DNA of 64,000 nucleotides from Bacillota bacterium (GCA_023419605.1 JAEZXR010000130.1:186001-250000); one strand, 5' to 3'. Shown: positions 44,901-53,440, numbered from the stretch's first letter. Translations and numbers: made by a program. The notes: generated by a model not told the origin, from the sequence alone.

Positions 44901-45553
44901 ACGGCAAACCGGTTGTTTGTATCTGGGGGATCGGCTTTAACGACCGTCCTGGAGATGCAGCCCAAAGTCTCAACCTGGTTAATTGGTTCAAAGCCCAGGG
45001 CTGCTATGTAATCGGTGGAGTACCCACGCAGTGGCGCAAATGTATCGATGACTCCAAAGCAGGATTTGAGAATGTTTATAAGGCATTTAACATGATTTCC
45101 CCCTGGAGTGTGGGTCGATTTGGCGATCAGGCTGGAGCTGACCAGTTCAAAAACAACCAGCTCGTACCGGATTTGAGCTACTGCAATGCGAATGGAATCG
45201 CGTATCAGCCGGTTATGTTTCCCGGCTTTGCATGGTCAAACTGGAATGGCGGGACAAGAAATCAAATTCCCAGACAGCATGGAGACTTCATGTGGAGACA
45301 GGCATACAATATGAAGAGTTTAGGTATTTCAACAGGATACATTGCAATGTTTGATGAATATGACGAAGGCACAGCGATCGCCAAAGCAGCGGAAAACAGC
45401 TCCATGATACCCAATAACCAGTACTTCCTTACCCTGGATGCTGACGGAGTAGCATGCTCCTCAGACTTCTACTTGCGCTTATCCGGTGATATAACCAGAA
45501 TGATGAAAGGGCAGATTCCATTAACCGCCACCCATCCTACAAGCCACCAGTAA
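41903..45553 (+). CDS. Secreted fusion: GH43-like domain, 3x CARDB, discoidin, C-terminal GH71/GH99-like domain
   Basis: 1216 residues from ATG 41903, with AAGGAGGT six bases before; the ATG at 41870 lacks a site. Signal peptide ~1-29 (ends CFA). GH43-type five-bladed propeller ~31-310, with the acid/base set D41 (TADPSAHI), D161 (IDPNVF) and E209 (FHEAAW). CARDB ~323-430 and ~437-552, discoidin ~558-693, CARDB ~699-815. The C-terminal ~395 residues (KIYAGYQGWFNC .. GIDGAALQRFGGE .. GYIAMFDEYDEGTAI) look like the GH71/GH99-like TIM barrel often labelled xylosidase/arabinosidase. It likely removes side chains (GH43) and cuts the backbone (C-terminal barrel). Family calls are from motif memory; linkage specificity unknown. 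Confidence 0.78.
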   Translation: MRMLSIIKRLFFIAVFSCIFLSFSKVCFAQNPIITHMYTADPSAHIGPDGRLYLYPSHDIEPNRGCDLMDQYHVFSTSDMVNWTDHGEILRASQVPWGRPEGGFMWAPDCIYKNGTYYYYFPHPSGTDWGSTWKTGIATSTGPAGGFTVQGYIPGLDPLIDPNVFMDDDGQAYFYHGGGGICKGGKLKDNMMEIDGAMQTMQGLVDFHEAAWVFKRNGIYYLTYADNHSDATGDNRMCYATSTNPLGPWTYRGVFMDPTDSYCAHGSVVEYKDQWYVFYFNSSISHNDWLRSTCVDKLYFNADGTIQKVVQTTTSVDAVTGSYPDFVVTDISWNPANPALGNAVTFRATVKNQGAAAGSAGVIAFKVDGTQVAVSNNSTTSIAPGAATTITANGTWTATGGSHKIVAYADSNDTTVEVDNYNNTYNESMTIDIGPAPDLIVTDIAWNPANPAVGNAVTFSATIKNQGTGATPAGVIHGVAFQIDGAGTTLWSDNSMSSIPAGSSITVTVNGGTAGSAWISTPGTHSILAWVDDVNRMVESNENNNQYTKNLTVGSSGGNNLAQGKTITASSYTQTYAAANANDGNVNTYWEGTGNAYPNTLTVDLGSVQSVGKVVLKLNAAWGSRTQALSVLSSTDNTTYTTRAASNAYTFDPASENTVTITFTNTSARYVRLNFTANSGATGGQAAEFEVYGSGSAGTPDLIVTDISWNLANPAAGNAVTFSAVIKNQGTGATTAGVINGVSFLVDGTQVCWSDNNTSSIAAGASITVTSNGGPSGAAAWTATTGNHTVTAWVDDVNRISESNESNNSYSEGLTIGGSGGSGDIIGKIYAGYQGWFNCYGDSSPVARWRHWSAGTYQSNAGAPAPGYISFELYPDVREYTNLYQTNLGNLNNGQPAKLFSSYSEQTVNKHFEWMQTYGIDGAALQRFGGELADSVFKSNRDSIASKVKTASETYGRKFYIMYDISGMSSNFDTILKNDWTGTITGTLNLTASGAYAKQDGKPVVCIWGIGFNDRPGDAAQSLNLVNWFKAQGCYVIGGVPTQWRKCIDDSKAGFENVYKAFNMISPWSVGRFGDQAGADQFKNNQLVPDLSYCNANGIAYQPVMFPGFAWSNWNGGTRNQIPRQHGDFMWRQAYNMKSLGISTGYIAMFDEYDEGTAIAKAAENSSMIPNNQYFLTLDADGVACSSDFYLRLSGDITRMMKGQIPLTATHPTSHQ
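43577..44350 (+). repeat. Discoidin-CARDB coding repeat, copy B
   Basis: Second copy of the shared segment, inside the GH43/GH71-99-like fusion gene. Confidence 0.8.
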
Positions 45554-45708
45554 TGCTGGCATATCAGGGCTCTGTGAGAAAGTCGCGGTTTACATAAGAA
45601 TAAGTAAGGAGGTGAGACCGGCAGCTGATTAAGGGGAAAAAACCAAGGTATTTACATACAAGCTTGTAAAAACAAAATTTAAAACATGGAAAGATGGAGG
45701 TTAATTCA

Positions 45709-48700
45709 ATGAGAAAAGGTTTTAAAAGATGCACGCATCTCATGCTGGTATTGGCAATCATTATTACTCAGGTTTTAGTATTTGCTCCGGCTGTATATGC
45801 AGCCGACACCGGTAATTTGGCTCTTGGAAAGACGATAACTGCCAACAATTATACACAAACCTATGTAGCGGCAAATGCCAATGACGGCAACGTAAATACA
45901 TATTGGGAGGGTGCAGCGAATTCATATCCCAATATCCTCACGGTAGACCTTGGAAGTGTACAGTCGGTTTACAAGGTAGTATTGAAGCTGAATCCGTCAT
46001 GGGGGGCAAGAACACAGACATTGTCGGTGCTTTCCAGTACTGACAACTCGAACTACACAACCCGTGCAGCTTCGAACACATACACCTTTAATCCTTCAAG
46101 CAGCAATACCGTGACAATAACTTTCACCGAAACAAGTGCAAGGTACATACGCCTTAACTTCACTGCAAACAGTGGAGCCACGGGTGGGCAGGTTGCAGAG
46201 TTTGAGGTTTATGGTACTGCTTCTGCAGGCACTCCTGACCTGGTTGTAACGGATATATCCTGGAGTCCTGCAAATCCTGTTGCAGGAAATGCAGTTACCT
46301 TCAGTGCAACAATCAAGAACCAGGGAACAGGAGCAACAAGTGCAGGAGTAATCAATGGTGTCAGCTTTCTGGTTGATGGCACACAGGTATCCTGGTCCGA
46401 CAACAATACCAGCTCCATAGCGGCCGGCAGTTCCATTACGGTAACTGCAAATGGAGGACCCGGCGGCTCGGCAGTATGGACTGCAACCGCAGGAAGCCAC
46501 ACAGTAACAGCCTGGGTGGATGATGTCAACCGGATATCCGAATCAAATGAAAGCAACAATCAATTCTCAAAGACCTTGACTGTGGGCGGAACTGCAACAC
46601 CCACAACGACACCAACACCAACTCCGACACCAACACCAACTCCGACACCAACACCAACCCCGACTCCAACACCGTATGGTCTTCCTGACTTGATCGTTAC
46701 GGATATCATAACTTCGCCAGCATCTCCTTTAACCGGGAACACGGTAACCTTCAGTGCAGTAGTAAAGAACCAGGGGACAGGCGTAACACCAGCAGGAACG
46801 ATCATCGGTGTGAGCTTCTCGGTTGACGGGACACAGGTCAGCTGGTCCGATAATACCACTTCTTCATTGGCAGCAGGAGCTTCCGTAACTGTAACTGCAA
46901 ACGGCGGGCCCAGCGGTTCGGCTACCTGGACGGCAACCACAGGAAACCATACCGTACAGGCCTGGGTTGACGATGTAAACAGGATATCCGAATCGAATGA
47001 AAGCAACAACCAGTACACAAAGAGCCTGGCGGTTACTACTTCACCAATGCCTGATCTGATAGTAACAGATATTATATCTTCACCCGCCTCTCCTGTATCC
47101 GGCAATGCGGTTACCTTCAGTGCAGTAGTTAAGAATCAGGGTACAGCGGCTGGCACAGCAGGAATTGTCGTCTTCAAGGTTGACGGGACTCAGGTGGCAG
47201 CAGCTGCCAACAGCACCACGTCTCTGGCAGCCGGTGCTACTTTGACAGTTACAGCTATAGGAACATGGTCTGCAACTGTAGGCAGCCATTCCATAAGTGC
47301 AACTGTCGACAGTTCAAATACAACCCCGGAAGGCAATGAAACCAATAATACCTACGTGAAAGACCTTACAGTGAATCCACAGCCCGGTATAGACCTTGTT
47401 GTAACCGATATTACATGGAGTCCTTCCTACATTACAGCAGGAAATCCGGTAACCTTCAGCGCAGTGATAAAGAACCAGGGGACGCTGCCTGGAGCGGCAG
47501 GAATCGTTGCCTTCAAGGTTGACGGTACTCAGGTAGCCGCATCAGCAAACAGTACTGCTTCAATAGCTGCAGGTTCCACCCTTACCATAACGGCAAGCAG
47601 CACATGGGCTGCCGTAGGCGGAGCTCATTCAATCGGCGCAACTGTTGACAACAGCAATACAACTGCAGAAACAGATGAAACCAACAATTCCTACAGTGTA
47701 AATATGACAGTAAGCAGTGGCGGACGCGGTGCTACAATGCCTTATACAAGATATGAGTCAGAAGATGCTTCCATCGGCGGCGGAGCCATATTGCGCTCGG
47801 CTCCTGACTTCAATTATGCCCTCACCGCTTCTGAAGCATCCAACCAGAAGTATGTGGCGCTCCCATCCAACGGTTCTTATGTTGAATGGACAATCGACCA
47901 GGGTGGAGCAGGTGTAAACATGAGATTTACAATGCCTGACTCAAGTGACGGTATGGGATTGAACGGATCCCTTGACTGTTATGTCAACGGTGCAAAAGTT
48001 TCTACTATTTCGCTGTCCTCCTATTGGTCCTGGCAGTATTTCACGGGTGACCAGCCGCAGGATGCTCCAAATGGCGGCCAAGCCGCGTTCCGTTTTGACG
48101 AAGTCCATTGGAAACTGCCTACGGCGCTTAAGTCCGGTGATAAGCTCAGAATTCAAAAAACAAACGGCGACAGCCTGGAATACGGCGTTGACTTCGTGGA
48201 AGTTGAACCGGTGCCTTCAGCCATCCCACAACCGGCCAATTCTCTCTCAGTAACAGCGTACGGTGCAACTCCTGATGACGGCACCGACGACCTTGCAGCC
48301 TTCAATGCCTGTGTAAATGCGGCGGCTGCGTCCGGAAAGTCTGTATACATACCCGCGGGTAAATTTAATTTAGGCAACATGTGGGTCATCGGCTCCATTA
48401 GCAATCCTATTTCAAACATCACCATTACCGGTGCCGGCATATGGTATACAAACATACAGTTTACATCACCCAACAAAGCCAGCGGCGGTATATCCTTCAG
48501 AATGGCAAGTACCGGTACTGTGGACTTCGGCAATATGTATATAAACTCAAGTCTTAGGTCCCGTTATGGCCAGGAGGCAGTATATAAGTGTTTCATGGAT
48601 AACTTCGGAACAAATTCAAGGATTCATGATTTCTGGGAGGAACATTTTGAGTGCGGCTTCTGGGTCGGAGACTATGCCCATACACCCGCCGTTCCTGCCA

Positions 48701-49428
48701 GCAATCTGCTGATTGAAAACGGCCGTATAAGAAATAATCTGGCGGACGGTGTCAACTTCTGCCAGGGGACGAAGAATTCCACAGTGCGTAACTGCAGCGT
48801 GAGAAACAACGGTGACGATGCATTGGCTGTATGGCCGGATAGTACTATGGGTGCACCGATGGGTGTAAACAATACCTTCAGCTACAATACAATTGAGAAC
48901 AACTGGCGTGCAGGCGGTATAGCTTTCTTCGGCGGTTCCGGACACAAGGCACAATACAATTACATCAAGGACTGCTTTATGGGTTCCGGTATCCGGTTGA
49001 ACACTGTATTCCCGGGTTATCATTTTGAGAATAATACAGGAATCACCTGCTCTGATACGACCATAATAAATTCCGGTACCAGCAAGGATTGTTACAACGG
49101 TGAACGCGGCGCCATCGATTTGGAAGCTTCCAATACAAGTATAAAGAATATCACTTTTGAAAACATCGACATCGTCAATTCTCAAAGGGATGCAATACAG
49201 CTCGGATACGGGGGAGGCTTTAGCGGCATCGTATTCAGGAACATAAACATTAACGGAACAGGCAAGGATGCCATCACGACCTCAAGATTCTCGCAGCCGC
49301 ATCTGGGTGAGGCGATTTATACTTATACAGGCAATGGCTCGGCTACCTTTATTAATCTTACTACAAATAATATTGAAGCACCTGAGAAGTATCTGATTAT
49401 GAACGGGTTTAACATTATATTTCAATAA
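45709..49428 (+). CDS. Secreted multimodular GH87-like alpha-1,3-glucanase
   Basis: 1239 residues from ATG 45709, with GGAGGT before it. Signal peptide ~1-32 (ends VYAAD). Discoidin ~36-165; CARDB ~170-290; T-P linker ~297-322, much longer than in the first enzyme. Three further CARDB modules lie at ~325-445, 448-560 and 563-668. A CBM6/35-like module (RGATMPYTRYESEDASIGGG) covers ~675-835 and the beta-helix ~845-1239. The catalytic candidates D1013 (LADGVN) and D1036-D1037 (NGDDALAVW) keep the 23-residue GH87 spacing. VTAYGATPDDGTDDLAAF is a common start of such helices. A terminator follows, so this ends the three-gene locus. Expected to cleave alpha-1,3-glucan outside the cell. Confidence 0.85.
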   Translation: MRKGFKRCTHLMLVLAIIITQVLVFAPAVYAADTGNLALGKTITANNYTQTYVAANANDGNVNTYWEGAANSYPNILTVDLGSVQSVYKVVLKLNPSWGARTQTLSVLSSTDNSNYTTRAASNTYTFNPSSSNTVTITFTETSARYIRLNFTANSGATGGQVAEFEVYGTASAGTPDLVVTDISWSPANPVAGNAVTFSATIKNQGTGATSAGVINGVSFLVDGTQVSWSDNNTSSIAAGSSITVTANGGPGGSAVWTATAGSHTVTAWVDDVNRISESNESNNQFSKTLTVGGTATPTTTPTPTPTPTPTPTPTPTPTPTPYGLPDLIVTDIITSPASPLTGNTVTFSAVVKNQGTGVTPAGTIIGVSFSVDGTQVSWSDNTTSSLAAGASVTVTANGGPSGSATWTATTGNHTVQAWVDDVNRISESNESNNQYTKSLAVTTSPMPDLIVTDIISSPASPVSGNAVTFSAVVKNQGTAAGTAGIVVFKVDGTQVAAAANSTTSLAAGATLTVTAIGTWSATVGSHSISATVDSSNTTPEGNETNNTYVKDLTVNPQPGIDLVVTDITWSPSYITAGNPVTFSAVIKNQGTLPGAAGIVAFKVDGTQVAASANSTASIAAGSTLTITASSTWAAVGGAHSIGATVDNSNTTAETDETNNSYSVNMTVSSGGRGATMPYTRYESEDASIGGGAILRSAPDFNYALTASEASNQKYVALPSNGSYVEWTIDQGGAGVNMRFTMPDSSDGMGLNGSLDCYVNGAKVSTISLSSYWSWQYFTGDQPQDAPNGGQAAFRFDEVHWKLPTALKSGDKLRIQKTNGDSLEYGVDFVEVEPVPSAIPQPANSLSVTAYGATPDDGTDDLAAFNACVNAAAASGKSVYIPAGKFNLGNMWVIGSISNPISNITITGAGIWYTNIQFTSPNKASGGISFRMASTGTVDFGNMYINSSLRSRYGQEAVYKCFMDNFGTNSRIHDFWEEHFECGFWVGDYAHTPAVPASNLLIENGRIRNNLADGVNFCQGTKNSTVRNCSVRNNGDDALAVWPDSTMGAPMGVNNTFSYNTIENNWRAGGIAFFGGSGHKAQYNYIKDCFMGSGIRLNTVFPGYHFENNTGITCSDTTIINSGTSKDCYNGERGAIDLEASNTSIKNITFENIDIVNSQRDAIQLGYGGGFSGIVFRNININGTGKDAITTSRFSQPHLGEAIYTYTGNGSATFINLTTNNIEAPEKYLIMNGFNIIFQ
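45808..46590 (+). repeat. Discoidin-CARDB coding repeat, copy C
   Basis: Third copy of the shared segment. Its CARDB part is followed by the long T-P linker and a CARDB (PYGLPDLIVTDIITSPASP) almost identical to the one in the first gene. Confidence 0.8.
46597..46674 (+). repeat. Threonine-proline linker microsatellite
   Basis: Tandem six-base units (ACACCA / ACTCCG variants), about 13 copies coding (TP)n. The first enzyme has only about five units at 38569-38600, so the tract varies in length within the locus. Confidence 0.85.
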
Positions 49429-49449
49429 TATTCTTGGTGAATAAGCCCG

Positions 49450-49485
49450 GGGAGAAGTTTTGTAACTGAAAACTTCTCCCTTTTT
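49450..49485 (+). terminator. Terminator of the glycosidase locus
   Basis: Perfect 12-bp stem GGGAGAAGTTTT / AAAACTTCTCCC with T5. The DNA from here to 49737 holds no supported gene. Confidence 0.9.
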
Positions 49486-49737
49486 ATGTGCATGGAGTTT
49501 TTGCAGGACAGTGATAATTTCCTCCTTTGTTGAATGCTTTATGGACGATAACGGGATGCCGCAGCGCCTGATCCGGCTTCATATCAGAAGATGCGATTTT
49601 CGGTTTTGCCTATGAAGCATCGGTTTTATCGAACATATCTATCGAAATTATCAATTTTACTGTGGAATGGCGATGTGATACCCTATCATTAATCAATAGT
49701 GAATACCGCAATTATTAATTCGTGGGGGAGGATTATC

Positions 49738-50409
49738 ATGGAGGACAGGATTAAGGAAATACTTGTGGAGTTAGGGGCGGATCTTTACGGAATAGCCAAT
49801 ATTGAAAGGTTTACAAATGCACCGCCCGGTTTTCATCCAGCGGATATATATGCGGAATGTAAATCGGTTATTGTATTTGCCAAATGTATACCGAAAGGGC
49901 TGGCTTCTGTAAATCCGAGAATTGTGTATACCAAAGCCACGGATGCAAATCTTAATGAGTTGGACCGCATATGCTATTTAGCCGGTTTGAAAATAGAGAA
50001 ATTGGGAGGTCATACTGTTCCTGTGCCGTCAGATTCTCCGTATGAGTATTGGGATCAGGAGAATCTGGAGGGCCGGGGATTGATGTCCCTGCGCCATGCA
50101 GCGCTGCTGGCCGGCATAGGAAGTATGGGCAAGAATACGCTCATTATAAATAAAAAATACGGAAATATGATTAATTTTGGGGCGATTCTGACAAATTTAG
50201 ATTTGAAATCAGATCCTTTTGCAGAAGAAATGTGTATCGATGGCTATAGACTTTGCCTGGAGAACTGTCCGCAAAAGGCACTCAACGGTCAAAGGGCAAA
50301 TCAAAAGCAATGCAGAGAATATACTTACACTAACAATAAAAGAGGCTTTTCAGTCTGTAATTGCAACCAGTGCAGGGTTGTTTGCCCAAGGTCCTTGGGA
50401 GCGGGATAG
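49738..50409 (+). CDS. QueG-like iron-sulfur protein
   Basis: 223 residues from ATG 49738, with GGGGGAGG before it. N-terminal domain LGADLYGIANIERF .. CKSVIVFAKCIPKG is like epoxyqueuosine reductase. The C-terminal half has RGLMSLRHAALLAGIGSMGKNTL and a 4Fe-4S-type set of cysteines (MCIDGYRLCLENCPQKAL .. CNCNQCRVVCP). Shorter than QueG (~300+), it lacks the C-terminal HEAT-like repeats, so it is more likely a QueG paralogue of unknown substrate than the true tRNA-modification enzyme. Monocistronic with its own terminator. Confidence 0.8.
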   Translation: MEDRIKEILVELGADLYGIANIERFTNAPPGFHPADIYAECKSVIVFAKCIPKGLASVNPRIVYTKATDANLNELDRICYLAGLKIEKLGGHTVPVPSDSPYEYWDQENLEGRGLMSLRHAALLAGIGSMGKNTLIINKKYGNMINFGAILTNLDLKSDPFAEEMCIDGYRLCLENCPQKALNGQRANQKQCREYTYTNNKRGFSVCNCNQCRVVCPRSLGAG

Positions 50410-50473
50410 GAACTACTACCAATCATTACGGTTTCAAGCGCATAAATTGATATATAGATATTTTTCAAATAGA

Positions 50474-50500
50474 AAGCGTCCGGTTTGGGCGTTTTTTATT
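50474..50500 (+). terminator. Terminator of QueG-like gene
   Basis: Stem AAGCGTCC / GGGCGTTT (two G-U pairs) with a five-base loop and T-tract. Confidence 0.65.
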
Positions 50501-50687
50501 TGAGGCCTGTTTTATGGTGCTTCGCCGGCAACGGAAAATTTGAAAGATACAAAAACATTTGGAATACTGGGAGATAAAGGAACTGTTACAATGCTTATTT
50601 TACACTCAAATAAGGAAGATACATTTTCGTTCATTATACTTGAAATTATATAAGTATTATGGAATAAATATATAATTTTCCAGATTA
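50501..50687. other. Intergenic DNA upstream of the twin operator
   Basis: AT-rich, no supported gene. With 50688-50912 it makes up the ~500-base gap before the PEP-utilising enzyme. Confidence 0.4.
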
Positions 50688-50737
50688 TTGACCATATTGG
50701 TCGATGGTGATATAATGCTATTGACCAACATGGTCAA
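50688..50737 (+). promoter_or_regulatory. Promoter with twin TetR-like palindromic operators
   Basis: TTGACC (50688-50693), a 17-base spacer and TATAAT (50711-50716) make a near-consensus promoter. The palindrome TTGACCA-TAT-TGGTCGA (50688-50704) covers the -35, and TTGACCA-ACA-TGGTCAA (50721-50737, perfect) lies just after the -10. Both are 17 bases and their centres are 33 bases apart, so a bound TetR/AcrR-type repressor would block the promoter. No such regulator gene is next to it. Confidence 0.8.
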
Positions 50738-50912
50738 ATGGCCTGGGAGGCAATCGTATCGAAATACGGAAACGAGTTTTGAAGGCAGCTATAAAAAATT
50801 TATATTAGGAGATCTGGAAATGCATTGATTTGGGTAAGGGGCATTGTTCGCATTGGAATTTTGGACGTTGAAAGACTTCCCGGCACAGAAAAAGAGGAAA
50901 GAAGGAATTGAT

Positions 50913-53270
50913 ATGACGGGTACAGTGAAAAGCTTTAAGGAATTGACTCCTGAGTTTCAGACCTTTGCAGGCGGTAAAGGCGGTATGTTAGCCAGAATGT
51001 TTCAAAGAGGGTATCCTGTCCCTGAGGGCTTTGTGATTTTACCGTCAGCCTTTCAATCCGAAGCCTTGGCGGAGGAAGCTTGGAATGAAATAAGAACTAA
51101 TTTGAATGCAATCAGAGGAAAACACAAGGGGGCGTTTTTTGCAGTGAGGTCTTCTGCTTTAAATGAGGACTCCACTTTAGCTTCCTTTGCCGGAGAGTTC
51201 GAAACAGTTCTTAATGTAAAAACGGACGAAGAGGTTCAAAAGGCAATCGATAAAGTGATTCGGTCAAGGCATTTGGAGAGGGTAAAGGTTTACAGCGCTA
51301 TCCAAGGAATGGAGCAAGCTCATCGGATTGCTGTAGTGGTTCAGCTTATGGTTCAGTCCGAGATTTCCGGAGTGCTGTTTACTGCCGATCCTATTACAGG
51401 AAGCCACGAAAATATGATCGGTAACTATGTGTACGGCTTAGGTGAACAGTTGGTATCTGGAGAAGCTAATGCTTACGACTTTACAATTCTTCGTCCAAAA
51501 GGAAAGTACAAAGGACCGGATGATTTTAAGAAATATGCGGGGAAGTTATATAAATTCGCTGCAAAGATGGAAAAGGACTTCGGGGGTCCACAGGATATTG
51601 AATGGGCGATGGCTGAAGGTGAACTGCATATCCTTCAGTCGAGACCCGTAACCACTCTCCGGACTATCAATTTCGATACTTACGAGATAAACGAAAGTCG
51701 GGATGGTGATTTTCTTTGGACCAGCAACAATGTTGGAGAAGCGCTGCCGGATGTGATGACGCCTTTTACATGGAGCCTCATCCGCGAGCTTGACATGGAG
51801 TGTCAAAAAGTTACCGGATACTATATGTGGTCGGGTAACATCTGCGGAAGAGTCTATTCAAATGTGAGCGTGATATTGTCTGTCATGCCCCATTTCGGGG
51901 TGAGTATAAACTATAGCAAAAAGCTCATTGGAGATGTTTTTGGGAATATCCCCAAAAATCTGAAAATACCTATTTATCCTTTTTCAACAATTGAACTTAT
52001 CAAAGACATGAGCGGGAAAAGTAAGAAAAGTATAAAACGTATCCAGGACGCGCAAAAGCATAAAGAGTACTATATCAAGCAAACCCAGCCATGGTGTGAC
52101 GCCATGATTAAACGTATCGGCGAGTCCACTTCCTGCAAACAGCTGCAGGAGTTATGGTGCAATGAAATAAGGCCCTTTGTCTCAAGGCTCTGGAATATAT
52201 GGCTGGGTGGCGCGAGTAGTGTGACCCTTGTTACTCTGCGTAAACGCCTGGCAAAACTTGTTGGAGAAGAGGAAGCAAACCTGCTGCTTTCAAATTTCAG
52301 AGGTGATGGTGCTCTTGAAAGCCTTGGCCCCCTTGTGGGATTGGCAAAAGTCTGTAAGGGTGAAATGAGTCGTGACGAGTATATGTCGCTTTACGGTCAT
52401 CGCAGCCCCCATGAATTTGAAATGTCCATTCCTTATCCCAGTGAGGATGAAGAATATATCGATAAGCAGATTGCAGAATACAGAAAAGCAGGTGTGGATG
52501 TTGAATCACTTTTGAGCAGGCAGCACGAGCAATACACTTTAGCAAGAGAGAGATTCATTAGGCAGTATCCATCAAAGAAAAACTGGTTGGCAAAAAAAGA
52601 AGTAAAAATTAAGCAGAGTGCGCAACTCAGAGAAATTCTGCGTTCCGAATTTATAAAGACCTTCAGGGTCATGCGTATTTTTATGCTTAAGGTAGGCGAA
52701 CTTAAAGGGATCGGTGACGATGTGTTTTTTCTGTACAGCGGTGAGTTGCCGGAATTATTTAAGGGTAATGATGGAATGCTGGCACATATTAACGCGAGAA
52801 AAACAAACTATGAAAAGTATAGAACCCTGCCAACCCTCCCACAATTTATACGAGGCTGGTTCGATCCTTTTGAATGGGTTAAAAATGCCGACAGTCGGCT
52901 TGATTACTATGACCCTGGCGCAGATACCCAGGTAATATATGGAGATTGCGGCACAATTAAAGGCTTTGCGGGTGCAGCAGGAAAAATAGAAGGAAACGTT
53001 CGAGTGATGTCAAGCTTTGAGGAAACTGAGATGTTGCTGCCCGGTGAAATTCTGGTTACCGCTACCACCAATATTGGCTGGACACCGCTTTTCCCAAAAG
53101 CAGCAGCCATTGTTACCGATATAGGAGCACCTCTGTCTCATGCCGCTATAGTGGCGAGGGAGCTTGGTATTCCCGCCGTTGTGGGCTGTGGTAATGCTAC
53201 TGCAAAGCTCAAGACAGGCGATAGAGTTATCGTAGATGGCGGAAAGGGAATTGTACAAATTTTGAATTGA
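50913..53270 (+). CDS. PEP-synthase-like phosphotransferase, similar to rifampin phosphotransferase
   Basis: 785 residues from ATG 50913 (AAGGAA before it); a longer frame to 50844 has no ribosome site. The N-terminal ATP-grasp pyruvate,phosphate-dikinase-type domain (~15-290) shows GGKGGMLARM, FFAVRSSALNEDSTLASFAGEFET, ISGVLFTADPITG and HILQSRPVTTL. The middle helical domain (~300-690) carries YGHRSPHEFEMSIPYPSED, the position of the substrate-binding domain in rifampin phosphotransferases. The C-terminal swivelling His domain (~695-785) has catalytic H743 in GAPLSHAAIVARELGIPAVVG. Length and three-domain order fit the rifampin phosphotransferase family better than PEP synthase, which has an extra PEP-binding barrel. 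True substrate unknown. Confidence 0.8.
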   Translation: MTGTVKSFKELTPEFQTFAGGKGGMLARMFQRGYPVPEGFVILPSAFQSEALAEEAWNEIRTNLNAIRGKHKGAFFAVRSSALNEDSTLASFAGEFETVLNVKTDEEVQKAIDKVIRSRHLERVKVYSAIQGMEQAHRIAVVVQLMVQSEISGVLFTADPITGSHENMIGNYVYGLGEQLVSGEANAYDFTILRPKGKYKGPDDFKKYAGKLYKFAAKMEKDFGGPQDIEWAMAEGELHILQSRPVTTLRTINFDTYEINESRDGDFLWTSNNVGEALPDVMTPFTWSLIRELDMECQKVTGYYMWSGNICGRVYSNVSVILSVMPHFGVSINYSKKLIGDVFGNIPKNLKIPIYPFSTIELIKDMSGKSKKSIKRIQDAQKHKEYYIKQTQPWCDAMIKRIGESTSCKQLQELWCNEIRPFVSRLWNIWLGGASSVTLVTLRKRLAKLVGEEEANLLLSNFRGDGALESLGPLVGLAKVCKGEMSRDEYMSLYGHRSPHEFEMSIPYPSEDEEYIDKQIAEYRKAGVDVESLLSRQHEQYTLARERFIRQYPSKKNWLAKKEVKIKQSAQLREILRSEFIKTFRVMRIFMLKVGELKGIGDDVFFLYSGELPELFKGNDGMLAHINARKTNYEKYRTLPTLPQFIRGWFDPFEWVKNADSRLDYYDPGADTQVIYGDCGTIKGFAGAAGKIEGNVRVMSSFEETEMLLPGEILVTATTNIGWTPLFPKAAAIVTDIGAPLSHAAIVARELGIPAVVGCGNATAKLKTGDRVIVDGGKGIVQILN

Positions 53271-53376
53271 AAGAAGTGCTATATGGGTACAGCTCGTGTG
53301 GAGTGCGGGATATTTTTGAATACTTTAACGGGAATTGTACATCCATAGGGATTCAAGCTGGCTGCTTCTCCGTTTT

Positions 53377-53405
53377 TGCATCGAAGCAATTTGTGATATA
53401 ATACT
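53377..53405 (+). promoter_or_regulatory. Promoter of uvrC-like gene
   Basis: TTGCAT (53377-53382), 17-base spacer, TATACT (53400-53405), 36 bases before the start codon. Confidence 0.55.
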
Positions 53406-53440
53406 ATTGCTACGAGAACTGAAGTCTAATGGAGTATACT

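Noticed and set aside
46597..46674. CRISPR-like array
   Set aside because: The short repeat is in-frame Thr-Pro linker coding sequence with no spacers.
37661..49428. Cellulosome components
   Set aside because: No dockerin repeats, cohesins or SLH modules in the three large enzymes; the T-P linkers and CARDB modules are not cellulosomal markers.
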